NCBI GenBank assembly: GCA_013407085.1
Contig: JACCGJ010015181.1
Span: forward strand, 62,001-126,000
DNA from: Atriophallophorus winterbourni
Taxonomy: Eukaryota > Platyhelminthes > Trematoda > Plagiorchiida > Microphallidae
Length of the DNA stretch: 64,000 bases
Direction: 5' to 3'
The translations under genes were made by a program, and so were the position numbers. The notes beneath the pieces are model-generated. The model saw only the letters and a program-made list of their open reading frames with translations. It ran no database searches and was not told the origin of the DNA. This document shows positions 41,801 to 52,730 of the stretch, piece after piece (positions within the stretch are counted from its first letter, which is position 1; every line of letters starts with the position of its first letter).

Positions 41801-43130
41801 CGACATTTTGTAATATAAATAAGATCAAATGCATATATACAAACGCTCAGTGCTTAACTAACAAATTAGCTGAACTATGTGAGCTTCGTGATAGATTTCA
41901 CTAGATTTCGTTGCAGTTACAAGGACTTGGTTCCAGCCCCGTATGACTGATGCAAAGATTTTGATTGTGAACATATCACTACTCCGTCGCGATCGTGACT
42001 GCAGCACAACACGGTTTTTGAAGATATCGTTGCTGTTTATCTAAGCTTCTTACAATGTTCGAGGACTAGACGAAGGTGAGGCTGTACATGCTTGGTACAT
42101 CGATATTTCCAAAGCTTTCGGTAGAGTCAACCATGACATCTCAATTAAAAATCTCGAAGCTTATGGAATAAGGGCAATGTTGCTGAATTGGATGAGGGAT
42201 TATCTCACTTATAGACACTTACACGTTTGCGTCGGCAAGGCACCGTGCTCAGACCTCTTCTAGTCTTGGTGTATATGAACGATATAGTAGAGGATATTGG
42301 ATGCAACTTGATTCCATTAAAATATGGAAACGTGTCCGTTCTCTCAATGACTCTATGGAATTACAACTGGATCTATGGATATTATTTCATGGGTCTCACT
42401 TGAATGAGTTACCTTTTAACCCTGCGAACTGTAAAATTTTGCGGATTGGAAAACAACTGCACCACACGTATCAGCTTTGCCCGAACGATCTTCTCAGGAC
42501 CACTGCAGAGAAAGATCTCGGTATCTGGGTGTCGTTTAACCTTAAGCCGGTACATCATTGCCGGAGAGTGCACAATAAATATTGCCGTATCTTGAGTCTT
42601 ATAACAAGAATATTCAGAATTTTTACGCCCGTAACACTACCCGGGTTGTTAATAATTATATACGTCCTGTTATGGAATATTACATTTAAGCCTGGGCATC
42701 ATGGCTAAGGAAGGATATCGAAATACTCGACAGGACTTATCATTGTGCTACATAGATGGTCTTCCGGTATAGAAATTTGCCTTTCGAAGAGCGAATGTTA
42801 AAACTAAACCTACACGATTTTACCCAACAACGGATACGTAGTGAGCTCATGTCGACATTCAAAATCCTGCATACTGAAAACCATCTTCTTAAACACTTTC
42901 TAAATTCCAATGGCCTTACTCGAACATGGACACATTCAAAGGCTTTAAGCATTCCGCATTCTCGATTGGATATTTGTCCTAATTTTTTCTCGGTTAGATT
43001 CTGATTTACTGGGATCGTTTTGCCTGAAGAAATCACACGCTGAGAATCTGTTGAGCTTTTTTCTTAACAACTCGATAAGATTATGTCGAACCATGCGGTG
43101 TGTAACTGTCCCTATTTATTTTTAAGTTAT
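41800..43130 (+). pseudogene. CR1-like LINE, plus strand, internally deleted
   Basis: The endonuclease N-terminus NKIKCIYTNAQCLTNKLAEL (about 41816-41880) runs after some 150 bases into RT: HAWYIDISKAFGRVNHDISI near 42095, then VLVYMNDIVEDIG near 42265; FADD is lost. Frames 42301-42708 (LPFNPANCKILRIG, TAEKDLGIWVS) and 42756-43004 (RNLPFEERMLKLNLHDFTQQ, RRIRSELMSTFKILHTENH) follow. Most of the endonuclease is deleted. No clear 3' tail was found near 43130. Confidence 0.75.
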
Positions 43131-43199
43131 ATAATATTTTTTATATATTCCATCTACCGTGTCATCATATGGTTATTGCAATGTTTACTGCTTTTTCTA

Positions 43200-43740
43200 C
43201 CTTACAACTTTCTGAGTACTTAGTTCAGTGTTCCGTACATGTTCCCAGACTAAATTTCGCATATATGATTCTTTTCATAGTGGTGGTAATATATACAATG
43301 GAAAAAATCTGACAAACGCAGTGTTGTTCTTCTTGGTGTTCCCAAACACTCTAACACTGCTTCGGGAAGTATAATACAGCACCACGATTACAAACAATGT
43401 TTCACGTAGCCAACAGCATCGGAGCTCATGAGTCAGTCGTGGTGGGTAATTTAGAATACCTCGGTCACCAAACTATAAAGCTAACGGGCCAAAACCTCTA
43501 AAAATAACATTATTAACGAAAGGTATGATTGAAATTCATTAGAGCAAACTGGAAAGCAAATCATAGGAATCTCCTGAAGGATGTCAGAATGAGTGACTTC
43601 AGATTTTCTACGCAGAAACCGACTAATGAAACACGACTTCTACAATCAGACGAGAATCCGATTAAAAATACTGGGTAAATCCAAGAAACGACCGATGTGC
43701 GACTCTCGAAGGGTCGGACAAATAGACGAGTTTTCAGCTC
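43200..43740 (+). pseudogene. CR1-like ORF1 C-terminal part
   Basis: 43200-43700 is homologous, base for base, to 59930-60410 (the lines around ctcatgagtcagtcgtggt.. and aatgagtgac). Conceptual pieces match the ORF1 of the other copies (VLLGVP, TKLTGQNL-like), ending in CDSRRVG as do the better copies. Broken in several frames. Confidence 0.6.
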
Positions 43741-44795
43741 TATCACTGTATACGAAAACCAAAATCAATTGCCTATGTACAAACGCACAATGTCTGGTAA
43801 CCAAACTAGCTGAACTGGAGGATTTCTGTAATCAGCACTCAGTCGACGTCATAGCAATAAGTGAGACACACTTACGTTAGCGATCGTGAGCTCTCTATCC
43901 CAAGCATAAACCTGTTTCAGAAAGACCGCTTAAAGACAAGTGTCGAGGTAGCTGTTTACCACCATGAACGTTTGTACAGTATGGTAGTTACAGGCACTGA
44001 ACTCGATCTGAAAGACAGTATATGGTGCAACTGGAAGCTCGAATCAGGCGAAATTGCATCATTGGTGTAGTTTACCGTTCACCATCATCATTTGATGTGC
44101 ATAACTGAAACATGGTAAAAGCCATGCGGATAGACGGAAAACATCGCAATTCGCAATTATGGATTATGGGAGACTTCAATCTACCTTAACTATTTAACCG
44201 AGTAGACCATCCATCCCCAAAACTAGACTACAAATTTCGCAAACTGTTCGATTACATTCCATTGTATAAACGTGTTTTCGATTATACATGACAACGAAAT
44301 TTGCAACACACATCGGTTCTAGACGTAGTCCTAATCTATGATGCCACGGCCGTGGAGAATGTTCAGTGTCACCCTCCGCTGGGTCGAAGCGAAAACCTCG
44401 TTTTGCTTTTTCAATACGTATGCGACGCTGGTAGAATTTTCGAAATAACAACACGAAATAGAAAAGTGAATTACAATGGTGTGATTGAAACAATGGTAGT
44501 TTTAGATGAACATAATAAAACTTTCAGTGATCCGGACTCGCATTGCAAACACCCTGACAGATTTCAATTTGGCAAGGGCTATTTTCGAAGTCGCCAGAAC
44601 TGATTCGACCTGGGCAAACTTTCGCGAATTGCGGAATCAAGTCACAAAACTCATCCGAGAAGATAAACAATATCACCAGCTTCAGCTGACAGTAAGACTG
44701 CAGCGAAATCCCAAACTGTTTTATTTAACTGATAACAAAACTACGATGCTGAAACCTGGTGTTTTTTCGATCATGGCAGATAAGCGATTCAAGAA
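43741..44795 (+). pseudogene. CR1-like endonuclease and linker, decayed
   Basis: KTKINCLCTNAQCLVTKLAELEDF and VDVIAISETHLR (catalytic glutamate context intact) at 43745-43880; EVAVYHHERLYS and LDLKDSIWCNWKL at 43950-44040; WIMGDFNLP near 44165; KFRKLFDYIPLYKRVFD, SVLDVVLI and LGRSENLVLLFQYVC to 44420; linker TWANFRELRNQVTKLIREDKQ to 44790. Frameshifts and at least one stop break it. RT is missing: the copy is cut by the 3' end of a minus-strand LINE at about 44797. Confidence 0.78.
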
Positions 44796-44796
44796 T

Positions 44797-45418
44797 TCAA
44801 GGATTAATGGTTAAAAATTGTAATAGCATACAACACCACAAGATTACAATATGAATGAAACCATGAAAAATGAAATAGTATAAATGCAATGGGGAATATC
44901 AAATGTAAAGGTCACGAATTATGTTCGTTTCCAAGTTGAAGTCCAATTTCGCTTTAAAAAAGGCAAGGATAGTCCACCACATGTTAGGGAATTTCAAAGA
45001 AATATTGCACGTACGGCGAAAAAAAGGCGCCGACAATCAAGGCGGAAAATTGGAACCCGCGTGTCACGTTCCCGTCATACAAATTATGTAAGGGTTTTAG
45101 TGGATGTCTTTTAGTAGCTACAATTCTATAGGTCAAAATAATATCGAGTCGCGTCGTGTCCTCATTTGGGTTAAGTCTCATAATCATATAGGTTGTAATA
45201 TTTCGGTTTACGGAACATTCCGAACACCAATTTCTAACTTTGTTGCTCTATGATAGATTTTATCGAAGAGAGCAATAGCTTTTCGCTGCCAAGGAGCCCG
45301 CACCTCAGCCGCATACTCCATCGTAGGTCAAAGGTAGACATTGATTATCGTTGATAAAGTTACCAGAGAGAATCTTCCAAATATTCTTCAAAGGATACCT
45401 AGCGATCTGTTAGCCCGT
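44797..45418 (-). mobile_element. CR1-like LINE 3' fragment, minus strand
   Basis: The 3' end at about 44786-44830 (minus strand TTTTTAACCATTAATCC followed by TTGAATTC-type repeats) matches the 3' UTR at 53800-53870 (caacaccacaggat word). RT C-terminal pieces: NEDTTRLDIILTYRIVATKRHPL (44984-45187) and, near 45250-45340, YLRPTMEYAAEV, APWQRKAIALF. It inserted into the plus-strand element before it. Confidence 0.7.

Positions 45419-45420
<2 letters not shown>

Positions 45421-45450
<30 letters not shown>
45421..45450. repeat. (AT)n microsatellite
   Basis: About 15 AT units directly beside the 3' tail of the next LINE, probably expanded from that tail. Confidence 0.9.
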
Positions 45451-45453
<3 letters not shown>

Positions 45454-45599
45454 TAGATTTATTCATAGATTATATGCAGGTAAAAAGCTATGCTTAACAA
45501 GACCCACAAAAATGTACATCGGGTCGGATGGTAAAAATATCAAAATATTGTTAGATTATTGTCAAACACAAAAAACATACTTTTCCATGTGGATATCTA

Positions 45600-46700
45600 G
45601 TGATTTTTTGAAAACTTCAACAGTTCCAGATTGTACCACATGAGAAGGTAAACTGTTCCACAGTTGCACATTGCGAACGGAAAATGCATATTTGCGGCAG
45701 TTCAACCTGCTATGCTGTTGGTAAAGTTTTAATTGGTGACCTCGCAGATGTGTGTATATATATATTCTGACACTGTGCTTTTTAGGTTCCCGCTAATCTA
45801 CCCTTTAATATTGTTTTCTAACGAGCTCCATTTTTGATTTCCAGTTCCCAATCGATATGTCCAAGGAACATTCTTGGCAAGATGAAGCATCTTACATTCC
45901 TGTATGTTAAACGACATGTCATTTATGGCCGTCAAATTCAACACGCAGTCCAAATCCATTTGTAGTGCCTTGCAATAATCTGCAGAAATCATTGGCGTCC
46001 ACATTTTCATATCTTCCGCAAACAGGACCATTTTGGACGATATGAGATGGGTAAATCGGTTATTTACAACAGAAAGAGGATAGGGCCTAGCACAGATCTG
46101 TGTGGGATTTCATTGTTGTTTTTGAACGTTTGGGTTAGCACTCCATTTAATTTATCTATGGCGTCGCGATCTGACATATATTTGCACAACCATGAGAGGA
46201 GTTGTTCACATACTCCTAAAAACATCAGTTTTTGAAGAAGTAAATGATGATTGACTCTGTCAAAAGCTATCGAATTGTCTGGGTAACAGACTTGGATACA
46301 CGAACGTCTATCCAACACCTTCGTCTAGTCGTCCAATGCTATGAGAAGATTTGTGGGACAAGATCTGCGAGATCGAAATCCATGCGGCGATGGCGAAAAC
46401 GAATTACACGATTCAAAATTTGCAACCATTCTTTTCCAGACTATACGTTCCATTACTTCAGCATTAACAGGTAAAACTGTGACGGGACGATAATTTGCAG
46501 CGTCAGATCGACAGCTACCTGTTAATATAGGTGTTATCACGCCGGACTTTCAATCTGTTGGTACCACTTCTTTAAGCAAGGAATTGTTGAAAGGGCTGGA
46601 GGGCGGTTCACAAAGCTGACGGCGACAGAACCTGAGCACATCCGGTGTGATGCCATCCGGTCCTGAGGATTATCTTACATTTAGTTTGAGCACAAGATTT
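45600..46700 (-). pseudogene. CR1-like RT, four frames
   Basis: 46540-46325: MITPILTGSCRSDAANYRPV, NAEVMERIV, HGFRSRRSCPTNLL. 46318-46064: AFDRVNHHLLLQKLMFLG, HRSVLGPILFLL. 46031-45798: MVLFAEDMKMW in place of LLFADDIKLW, with the second catalytic aspartate preserved but the first changed to E. C-terminal pieces near 45700-45610 (RKYAFSVRN, WNSLPSH). Not functional. Confidence 0.8.
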
Positions 46701-47351
46701 CGACAATTACTGGAATTATCGAATTATCACACAATGTTTTGATTCCTGTTACGAATGTATTCGCCGAACGTTCCACTGAATCCAGTGGCACGTACACTTC
46801 AGTGTAGTAAATTGTCAGAACATTTGCGGCTTCCAACGCTGTTTCAGTGTGTTTTTCACTATTCTGGATGGAAAAATACCTGGTTTGCTTTTTGCTTTAG
46901 AGTTCATGATTTTTATAGTAACTTAAGGTTGCGTTCCATTTTTGACAGGAGCATCAATAGGTTCTATAAGAGCATTCACATTGTTGCATAACATACGGAA
47001 ATGTTGCCAAGAAGTAGAATTATTGTTGGCTTTATGCTGCACCCACGCAGCTCTCTTCAGTGCTATCGACTTCTTGTTCTGATGCAAACAATAAAACGAA
47101 TTTCATGTACGCAACTTTTCTGAACGATCTGCGAGTTCTTGTCTATTTCAAGTTTCAGAAAACCTGCAAGTTTGTTCCATCGCGAGTCAGGGGCGGGATC
47201 TGCACGAGCGATTTACTCAGGGACAATTTAGCTACCTATAGAACCATCCCATTCCGAGAAAGCGATTGCTGAGTACTGCAAACATAGTCGAACACAAGCA
47301 CTGAATGGTTACTAAGACCCAGCAGATAGATTGTTCTCCCGATGTTAACAC

Positions 47352-47937
47352 CTAATCCAAGACAGTGGGGCGGTCAGAACCTCTCCTCCTTGTCCATTCG
47401 TGAATATGGTTGTACAACGGGGCTGAATCTAGTACCTCTGTAAATCGGTATTCTAGTGTTTGTGGGAAACGATCGTCCATGAAGTAAAGGATAGACAGAT
47501 TAAAATCACCCATAATAAGTGTCGTTTCTTGGTGTGTGCGAGTCAATCACTGAAGCACTTTGATCAACCTTTCGTTGTACGAATCCGTAAATGAAGGGGA
47601 CCCGTATACCACACCAATAATGCAAAATTCATTGGACATCAGCCTTAAAGAACAACAAATTGTATCCTCGAGCCTGAATTCTGTGTGGTCTATTGGATGG
47701 CACTGGAGTTGATTATGATAATAAGGAGCGACACCACCACCACTTCTTTCCCGAATCAATCGAATTCATATTTGGAATTGATATCTCCGTTTCAATCAAT
47801 TGGGAAGAATAATATGTTTCCGTAATGGCGATAATGTCAGGTGAGTAGCGTGAACATATCTCAGTTAGCTCAGCTAATGTGTTCCAAACGCTTTGTGCAT
47901 TTTCATATAGACATCTTATAAAGTTTTTGGTGTTCAA
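47352..47937 (-). pseudogene. CR1-like APE endonuclease, three frames
   Basis: 47937-47713: KNFIRCLYENAQSVWNTLAEL and SPDIIAITETYYSSQLIETE (catalytic glutamate). 47759-47547: RERSGGGVAPYYHNQL, EDTICCSLRLMSNEFCIIGV, VYGSPSFTDS. 47546-47352: TTLIMGDFNLSILYF and PLYNHIHEWTRRRGSDRPTVLD. Two frame changes separate the parts. All the major motifs of the nuclease are visible. Confidence 0.82.
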
Positions 47938-47949
47938 TTCATGAAAAGT

Positions 47950-49230
47950 AATCTAAGGGCGGACTCGATAAGAGTCGGAATGCTCAAGTTTTTTTGGAAC
48001 TTTCGAATTACATTCAGGTTGAACCACATAATTAGTCGTTTGTGGGTCGGTGCTATCCGTTTGCTTGCTTCCGGCTATTACTCTGGGCAAGTTTAACTGA
48101 ACTTTTTGGGTTGGTTGTTTTCTATTAGCTTTCTATTCACGTTTGATAGTATCGGTCATTTCAGTTGTGAAGAAGGTTAGCTCTAAGGGGGCTACGAACT
48201 TGCCCTTCATAGTTGGCAGACCTCGGTATGCTGAAAACATCCATAAGTATGGCTTTCTGATAGAAATTGTTTCGGCTAGTTATTTCCACTGTTTCTGATC
48301 GTGCTCAGACTTTTCTTTAGATGGTACGTCAGCATCATCTTACGGAACAACTAGAAATACATTACTTCTTTGATTACTTTCTTCTCGAAATTTTTGCAAC
48401 GACGTTCGCTCCCACCATGGTAAGTCTACATGGATACGACATGTAGTCTCCTGAACACCTCTAAGAAGGTAAGCATTTATGAGTATTTTTTACACGTCCT
48501 GCGTAGACTGCAGCGTTATTCTGAAAAGGCAAGGATCATCCTTGTGAGGAGAATTAAGGTGACGGTTTAATCGAACTATTGATGAGAGAGTAACTGCGGC
48601 CAGTCTTGTCTGACTACAGAATTTTTACCACTCAGCTAAGTCATGTTTTTGCTCAGCTTCGAACAGCGTTTCCTGCGACTCGGTCACGTTTGTATATATA
48701 ACACTAAGGTTTACACCCGTGGACTTAATTATATAATTTGAGTCAGTCATTTTAGCAGTGGTCTTTTTGAGTCCTTTCTCGTTTCCGTTAAGTCGAAAAG
48801 TCGGTGATCCCAACGAGCGCTCCGCCGTTTTTGTCACCATCTGCGCGGTAATGTGGGTAAATGTTGGCATGTTCGAGTGTGATGGATTTTCTATTGGCTC
48901 TTCGGCAGTTAACTCTAAGTCGGGCAACAATGGACCTTGTTTATCAATTCATTCAGTTTTGCATACTGGATTCCAGTTCATTTAAACGCGTCTCATTTTC
49001 ATTCTCACGGACTTTCGCATCCGACATTGACGCTGTTTGTGTGGCCTTGCAAGCCTGACAAATGCAACAAACACCGGGATAAACATCTCCATTAATAAAC
49101 TATACCAAATCGGAGGTTAGGGATTTGCCGCATTTAGCATGAACTTTCGAATAACAATCGTAACCAGTGACGGGCTTTGCCTAGGGACTTACCGATTTTT
49201 GGCAAACCGTACACATGAAGCTCTGTGCTG
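47950..49230 (-). pseudogene. CR1-like ORF1 with PHD-type finger
   Basis: The 5' part (about 49215-49030, in shifting frames) reads SFMCTVCQKS, then GYDCYSKVHAKCGKSL, DVYPGVCCICQACKA: a C-x2-C..H-x2-C..C-x2-C order typical of PHD fingers of CR1 ORF1 proteins. The open piece 48930-48625 carries NLSVIYTNVTESQETLFEAE and QKHDLAEW, shared with the ORF1s at 54.5 and 59.7 kb. The C-terminal piece near 48480-48390 reads INAYLLRGVQETTCRIHVDL and PWWER. ORF1 proteins coat the RNA and chaperone strand annealing. Confidence 0.72.
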
Positions 49231-49250
49231 TTTTTGAATCCTTTTCGGGT

Positions 49251-49800
49251 TTATCTAGTCAGGGTTGTGTGCAGTACTGTTCAGTGGTGTGTGCAAAGGC
49301 AGAGGTTTTGTCGAGCGATCAATAATGAAGACCGTAAGCGCGAGAAAAAGCGTTGTTCACTAATAAAAGCAAAGTCAACATTGATTCCGGCGATTGCTCT
49401 TTAGTAGTTGACCGCACGATGTTGAATATATAACCATTCGACGGCCAAGAATAATATATTTCCGTTGACGGTAATCCCATTGAGGACTTGAAGATTATTA
49501 ACAGGGTTGTACGCGTAGATGCAATATGGGTAAATCTCGAGAAACCCGGATTGCTCGTATTATAGAATACCGCTACGAGAGTGGGATATCCAGAAAGCTG
49601 ACTCCGAAGTCCAACAATATACAATAGATCCGCCTACCTGTAAGTGTCAGAACAGTTTATGGTGATAATCAGGAGGTCAACTTAATGCGACCGCACGGCG
49701 AGTGTAAGATAGATATGAGTAGGGAGTAACTGAGTCTGTGCTAAAAACTGCGAACGCACTCGCTACTTTTCATTCATGAGTTTTCATCCCTAAGGATTAA
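49251..49800. other. Unassigned stretch
   Basis: The minus-strand 101-codon frame (49319-49624) has no motif I recognise. It may contain worn 5' parts of the LINE copies on either side. Confidence 0.3.
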
Positions 49801-50785
49801 CTACAATCATCGGAATTGTCAGCACCAATTGTGCCGGAGACTAGAAGCGATATATGCATCAATTCTGAAATAGTGCAGCACATCAGGTTGAATATCAACA
49901 AGTCCGCGGGAGCTGACGGAATCACTCCTCGAATCCGAAATTTATGCAGCAATAAATTGTGCGAACCACTTTGTGATTTATTTATTTACTCTTTGGAGGA
50001 AGGTGTTTTACTGACTGACTAGAAGAGAGGAATCCTGCCACTCATCTAAATAGGTTGAACTCGTTCTGGGTCAGCAAATTAGTGCCCTGTTACACTCATT
50101 TAAGTGATATTAAAAGTTAGGCAGCGAATTGTGTGATTGTGTGTCATCTCGAAGCCCAAAACTTGTTGTCCAGAGAGCAACATGGATTTCGGAAGTCTCG
50201 TTCTGGCTTGACTAACCTACTGGAGACAACGGACGACTGGACGCAGACAGTGGACGATGGTGGTTGCGTGCATGCATGTTACTTGGACATATCAAAGGCG
50301 TTTGATCGCGTGGACCATTATTTACTCCTGAGCAAGCTGCAAGATGTTGGTATTAATGGATGCCTCCTTTCCTGTCTGAGAAGGTACCTTCTTGATAGCA
50401 ATGAAACCGTACATATCGAGCGGTGTGATGTCTGTGGAAATCGAAGCTGCTAGTGGTGTCCCACAAGGTTTGGTACTTGGTCCGGTTCTTTTTTTGGTCT
50501 ACATCAACGACATTCCGAAAATTGTCACAGTCAAATTGGTTCTCCTTGCTGATGATGTTAAACTTTGAATGCGAATCACGCCAAGCGTGGATTGTTTGCG
50601 CTTAAAAAGCGATTTGGATATATTGAAAAGCTGGTCGGAGTGAAACAAACTTCCATTGAACTTCCGAAAGTGCACAATGTTGCCAATAGGCAAAGATTTC
50701 CCATTCTTATACTACCTTGGATCAAAACAACTGGAATGGGCAACCAAAGAAAAAGTCTTTGGCGTTTGGATTAGTGGAAGTGATT
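49801..50785 (+). pseudogene. CR1-like RT, plus strand, cut by the next element
   Basis: Linker IVQHIRLNINKSAGADGITP (49870-49930), then REQHGFRKSRSGLTNLLETT, ACYLDISKAFDRVDHYLLLS (50170-50330), [21 protein letters not shown] (about 50452-50515), and LLADDVKL in place of LFADDIKL, followed by a stop at 50566. LPLNFRKCTMLPIGK and TKEKVFGVWIS lie beyond. It is cut at 50785 by the 3' tail of the minus-strand LINE that follows. Confidence 0.82.
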
Positions 50786-50811
50786 CAAAGTGATTCAAAG
50801 TGATTCAAAGT
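50777..50811 (-). repeat. LINE 3' tail, decamer repeat
   Basis: Three units of TTTGAATCAC on the minus strand. This is the boundary between the plus-strand RT remnant and the minus-strand LINE. Confidence 0.8.
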
Positions 50812-50939
50812 TGTAATGGTCTAAAAAGCATTTAGCTTAACAATAACCATAGGATGGAGTTATGAGGTATATACAATAAAAAAGAAGAAGAACAGGGAAA
50901 CTCATATAGTGTAAATCGTATCAAAATTTGGGTTGTCTC

Positions 50940-52409
50940 TCAAGTATTTGTCCAAATTAGCTTTAAAAATATCCAGGTTGCTGAGTGTGTAACAGTGGAT
51001 GGGAGGGTGTTCCATGTGAAACTTACACGTACAGCATACGAATATCTTCGACAGTTTAGTCTTGAAGCGGGAATAAGCACTGTAAGTTCATGTTTCCGAC
51101 TGGCACGGGGTGGCGAGCGTGTGAAAAGTTTGGACAAGGGATGGTTAGAGGCGTGCATAATATTGTACATCAGTATGAGGTCACCTCTTAGTCGACGACA
51201 GCGAAAGTCGAAAGGATTAAGACTCCTCAAACGTTCTTCATATGGTTTAGCAGCTAGTTTGGGTACAAGCTTTGTGGTTCGGTGGTAAATACGCTGCAGA
51301 AGATTGATGTCTTTCTGAATCCAGGGTGACCAAGCCTGAACAGCGTACTCCATCGCTGGTCTCAGATAGGTGTTCATGATACGGGGTACTGACTGATTGG
51401 AGAATCTGCCGAAAATTCGTCTCAATAACGCCAATACTTGTGACGCCTTTTTGTAAGCCGCTTTGCACTGCAGTGAAGTCTTCAGACTTGAACTGGTCCA
51501 AACACTCAAATCCTTCTCTTCAGTTGTCCAGACTAGTTGGTGGGACCCAAGAGTGTAGTTGTAATTCACAGTCTTTCCTATGTTTAACACCTTGCACTTT
51601 TGGAAGTTGAAGGGTAGTTTGTTTCTCAGAGACCAATCGTGCAATGTGTTTAGATCCTTCTGCAAAGTTTCACAGTCATCATTTGTACGTATGCTTCTCC
51701 AAAGCTTTATATCGTCTGCAAATAACATAATCTTGCATTTAACACGCTCGGGAATGTCGTTTGCGTAGATCAAAAACAAAATCGGTCCGAGGACCGAACC
51801 CTGGGGCACTCCGCTCGTAATTTTGAATGGTTTCGATAAGGCGCCGTCAACTCTGACTTGGGCACTCCTGTCGCGTAAATAGTTTTCTAGCCAAGCAAGA
51901 AGTTTTCCTGTTATCCCGTGCAATTCAAGTTTCTGGATTAAAATACTATGATTGACGCGGTCGAAAGCCTTTGACATGTCTAAAAAGCATGCGTGGATGG
52001 AGTAACCATTGTCCACACACTCAGTCCAGTCGTTTAAGGTGAGCAAGAGGTTAGATAGACATGAGTGATGTTTCCTGAAACCGTGCTGTTCAGTCGCAAG
52101 CAGTCTATTGTTTTCGAGGTGATGGGTGATCTTTTCCGCTACTAAACTCTCTAGCACTTTAGAAATTACTGGCAACAACGTAACTGGTCTATATTTCGCA
52201 GCGTCAGATCGACTCCCGCCCTTGTAGATTGGTGTGATGATACCAGATTTCCATTCCGCGGGAACGATACTATTTTCGAGCGAAATTTGGAATAATGTGC
52301 TGAGTGGACCACACAATGAGGATGCGCATCGTTTGAGGATAAAAGGAGTGATTCCATCTGTCCCGGTGACTTTGCGACATTCAAACGAAGAAGTCCGAGC
52401 ATGACACAT
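50940..52409 (-). CDS. CR1-like reverse transcriptase, open
   Basis: 489 codons. The start is a frameshift point, not a real methionine: the upstream linker is in the 52166-52477 frame (LLRLNVAKSPG). Then DGITPFILKRCASSLCGPLS, GIITPIYKGGSRSDAAKYRP, VLESLVAEKITHHLENNRLL, EQHGFRKHHSCLSNLLLTLN, LDMSKAFDRVNHSILIQKLE, SGVPQGSVLGPILFLIYAND, IMLFADDIKLW (catalytic aspartates intact) and IMNTYLRPAMEYAVQAWSPW; then FDFRCRRLRGDLILMYNIMH, and RVSFTWNTLPSTVTHSAT before a late frameshift. Good candidate for a recently active copy. Confidence 0.88.
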   Translation of the reverse strand: MCHARTSSFECRKVTGTDGITPFILKRCASSLCGPLSTLFQISLENSIVPAEWKSGIITPIYKGGSRSDAAKYRPVTLLPVISKVLESLVAEKITHHLENNRLLATEQHGFRKHHSCLSNLLLTLNDWTECVDNGYSIHACFLDMSKAFDRVNHSILIQKLELHGITGKLLAWLENYLRDRSAQVRVDGALSKPFKITSGVPQGSVLGPILFLIYANDIPERVKCKIMLFADDIKLWRSIRTNDDCETLQKDLNTLHDWSLRNKLPFNFQKCKVLNIGKTVNYNYTLGSHQLVWTTEEKDLSVWTSSSLKTSLQCKAAYKKASQVLALLRRIFGRFSNQSVPRIMNTYLRPAMEYAVQAWSPWIQKDINLLQRIYHRTTKLVPKLAAKPYEERLRSLNPFDFRCRRLRGDLILMYNIMHASNHPLSKLFTRSPPRASRKHELTVLIPASRLNCRRYSYAVRVSFTWNTLPSTVTHSATWIFLKLIWTNT

Positions 52410-52730
52410 TCATTGTTTATTGAGATTTTATTTAGTATTTCATTGGAAAAGCCGATCAAATGCGGCGTAAGATGCACTGATTCCTTGGGGCAAAAAACTT
52501 TGCAGTAGTATCCTGCAAGAACTTCGGCAGCCTCGAACGCAGTCGTAGTTAGACCATGAGGTGTGCGTAGTCCTGAGATTCCTGGCTAAATTTTTGATGT
52601 AGTATTAACGATCTGGTACAGGACTTTGTGGTTCCGCTCCATCATGGTCAGTACTCTTGCCTGATGAAACTGCTTATCCTCGGTGATAAGAGAGGTGACC
52701 TTGTTCCTCAACAGACGATATGTTTCCCAA
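52410..52730 (-). pseudogene. EN-RT linker, broken
   Basis: Reads TDNWETYRLLRNKVTSLITE, DKQFHQARVLTMMERNHKVL in the shifted frame, a TAG within SKI-stop-PGISGLRTP, then FEAAEVLAGYYCKVF and LTPHLIGFSNEILNKI. This joins the two larger frames of ORF2. Confidence 0.75.

Larger units (their letters stand above)
45451..49250 (-). mobile_element. CR1-like LINE with recognisable ORF1, EN and RT
   Basis: The only copy here in which all three parts lie in order: ORF1 (49230-47960), endonuclease (47937-47352), linker (about 47060-46680) and RT (46680-45600), then 3' UTR and tail at 45451-45490 (CTATGAATAAAT repeated). ORF1 and ORF2 are almost adjacent, with about 20 bases between SDSYRVRP-stop and the endonuclease start. 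Broken at many places. Confidence 0.85.

Noticed and set aside
51247..51501. 84-codon minus frame inside the RT
   Set aside because: Shadow of the intact RT in another frame.
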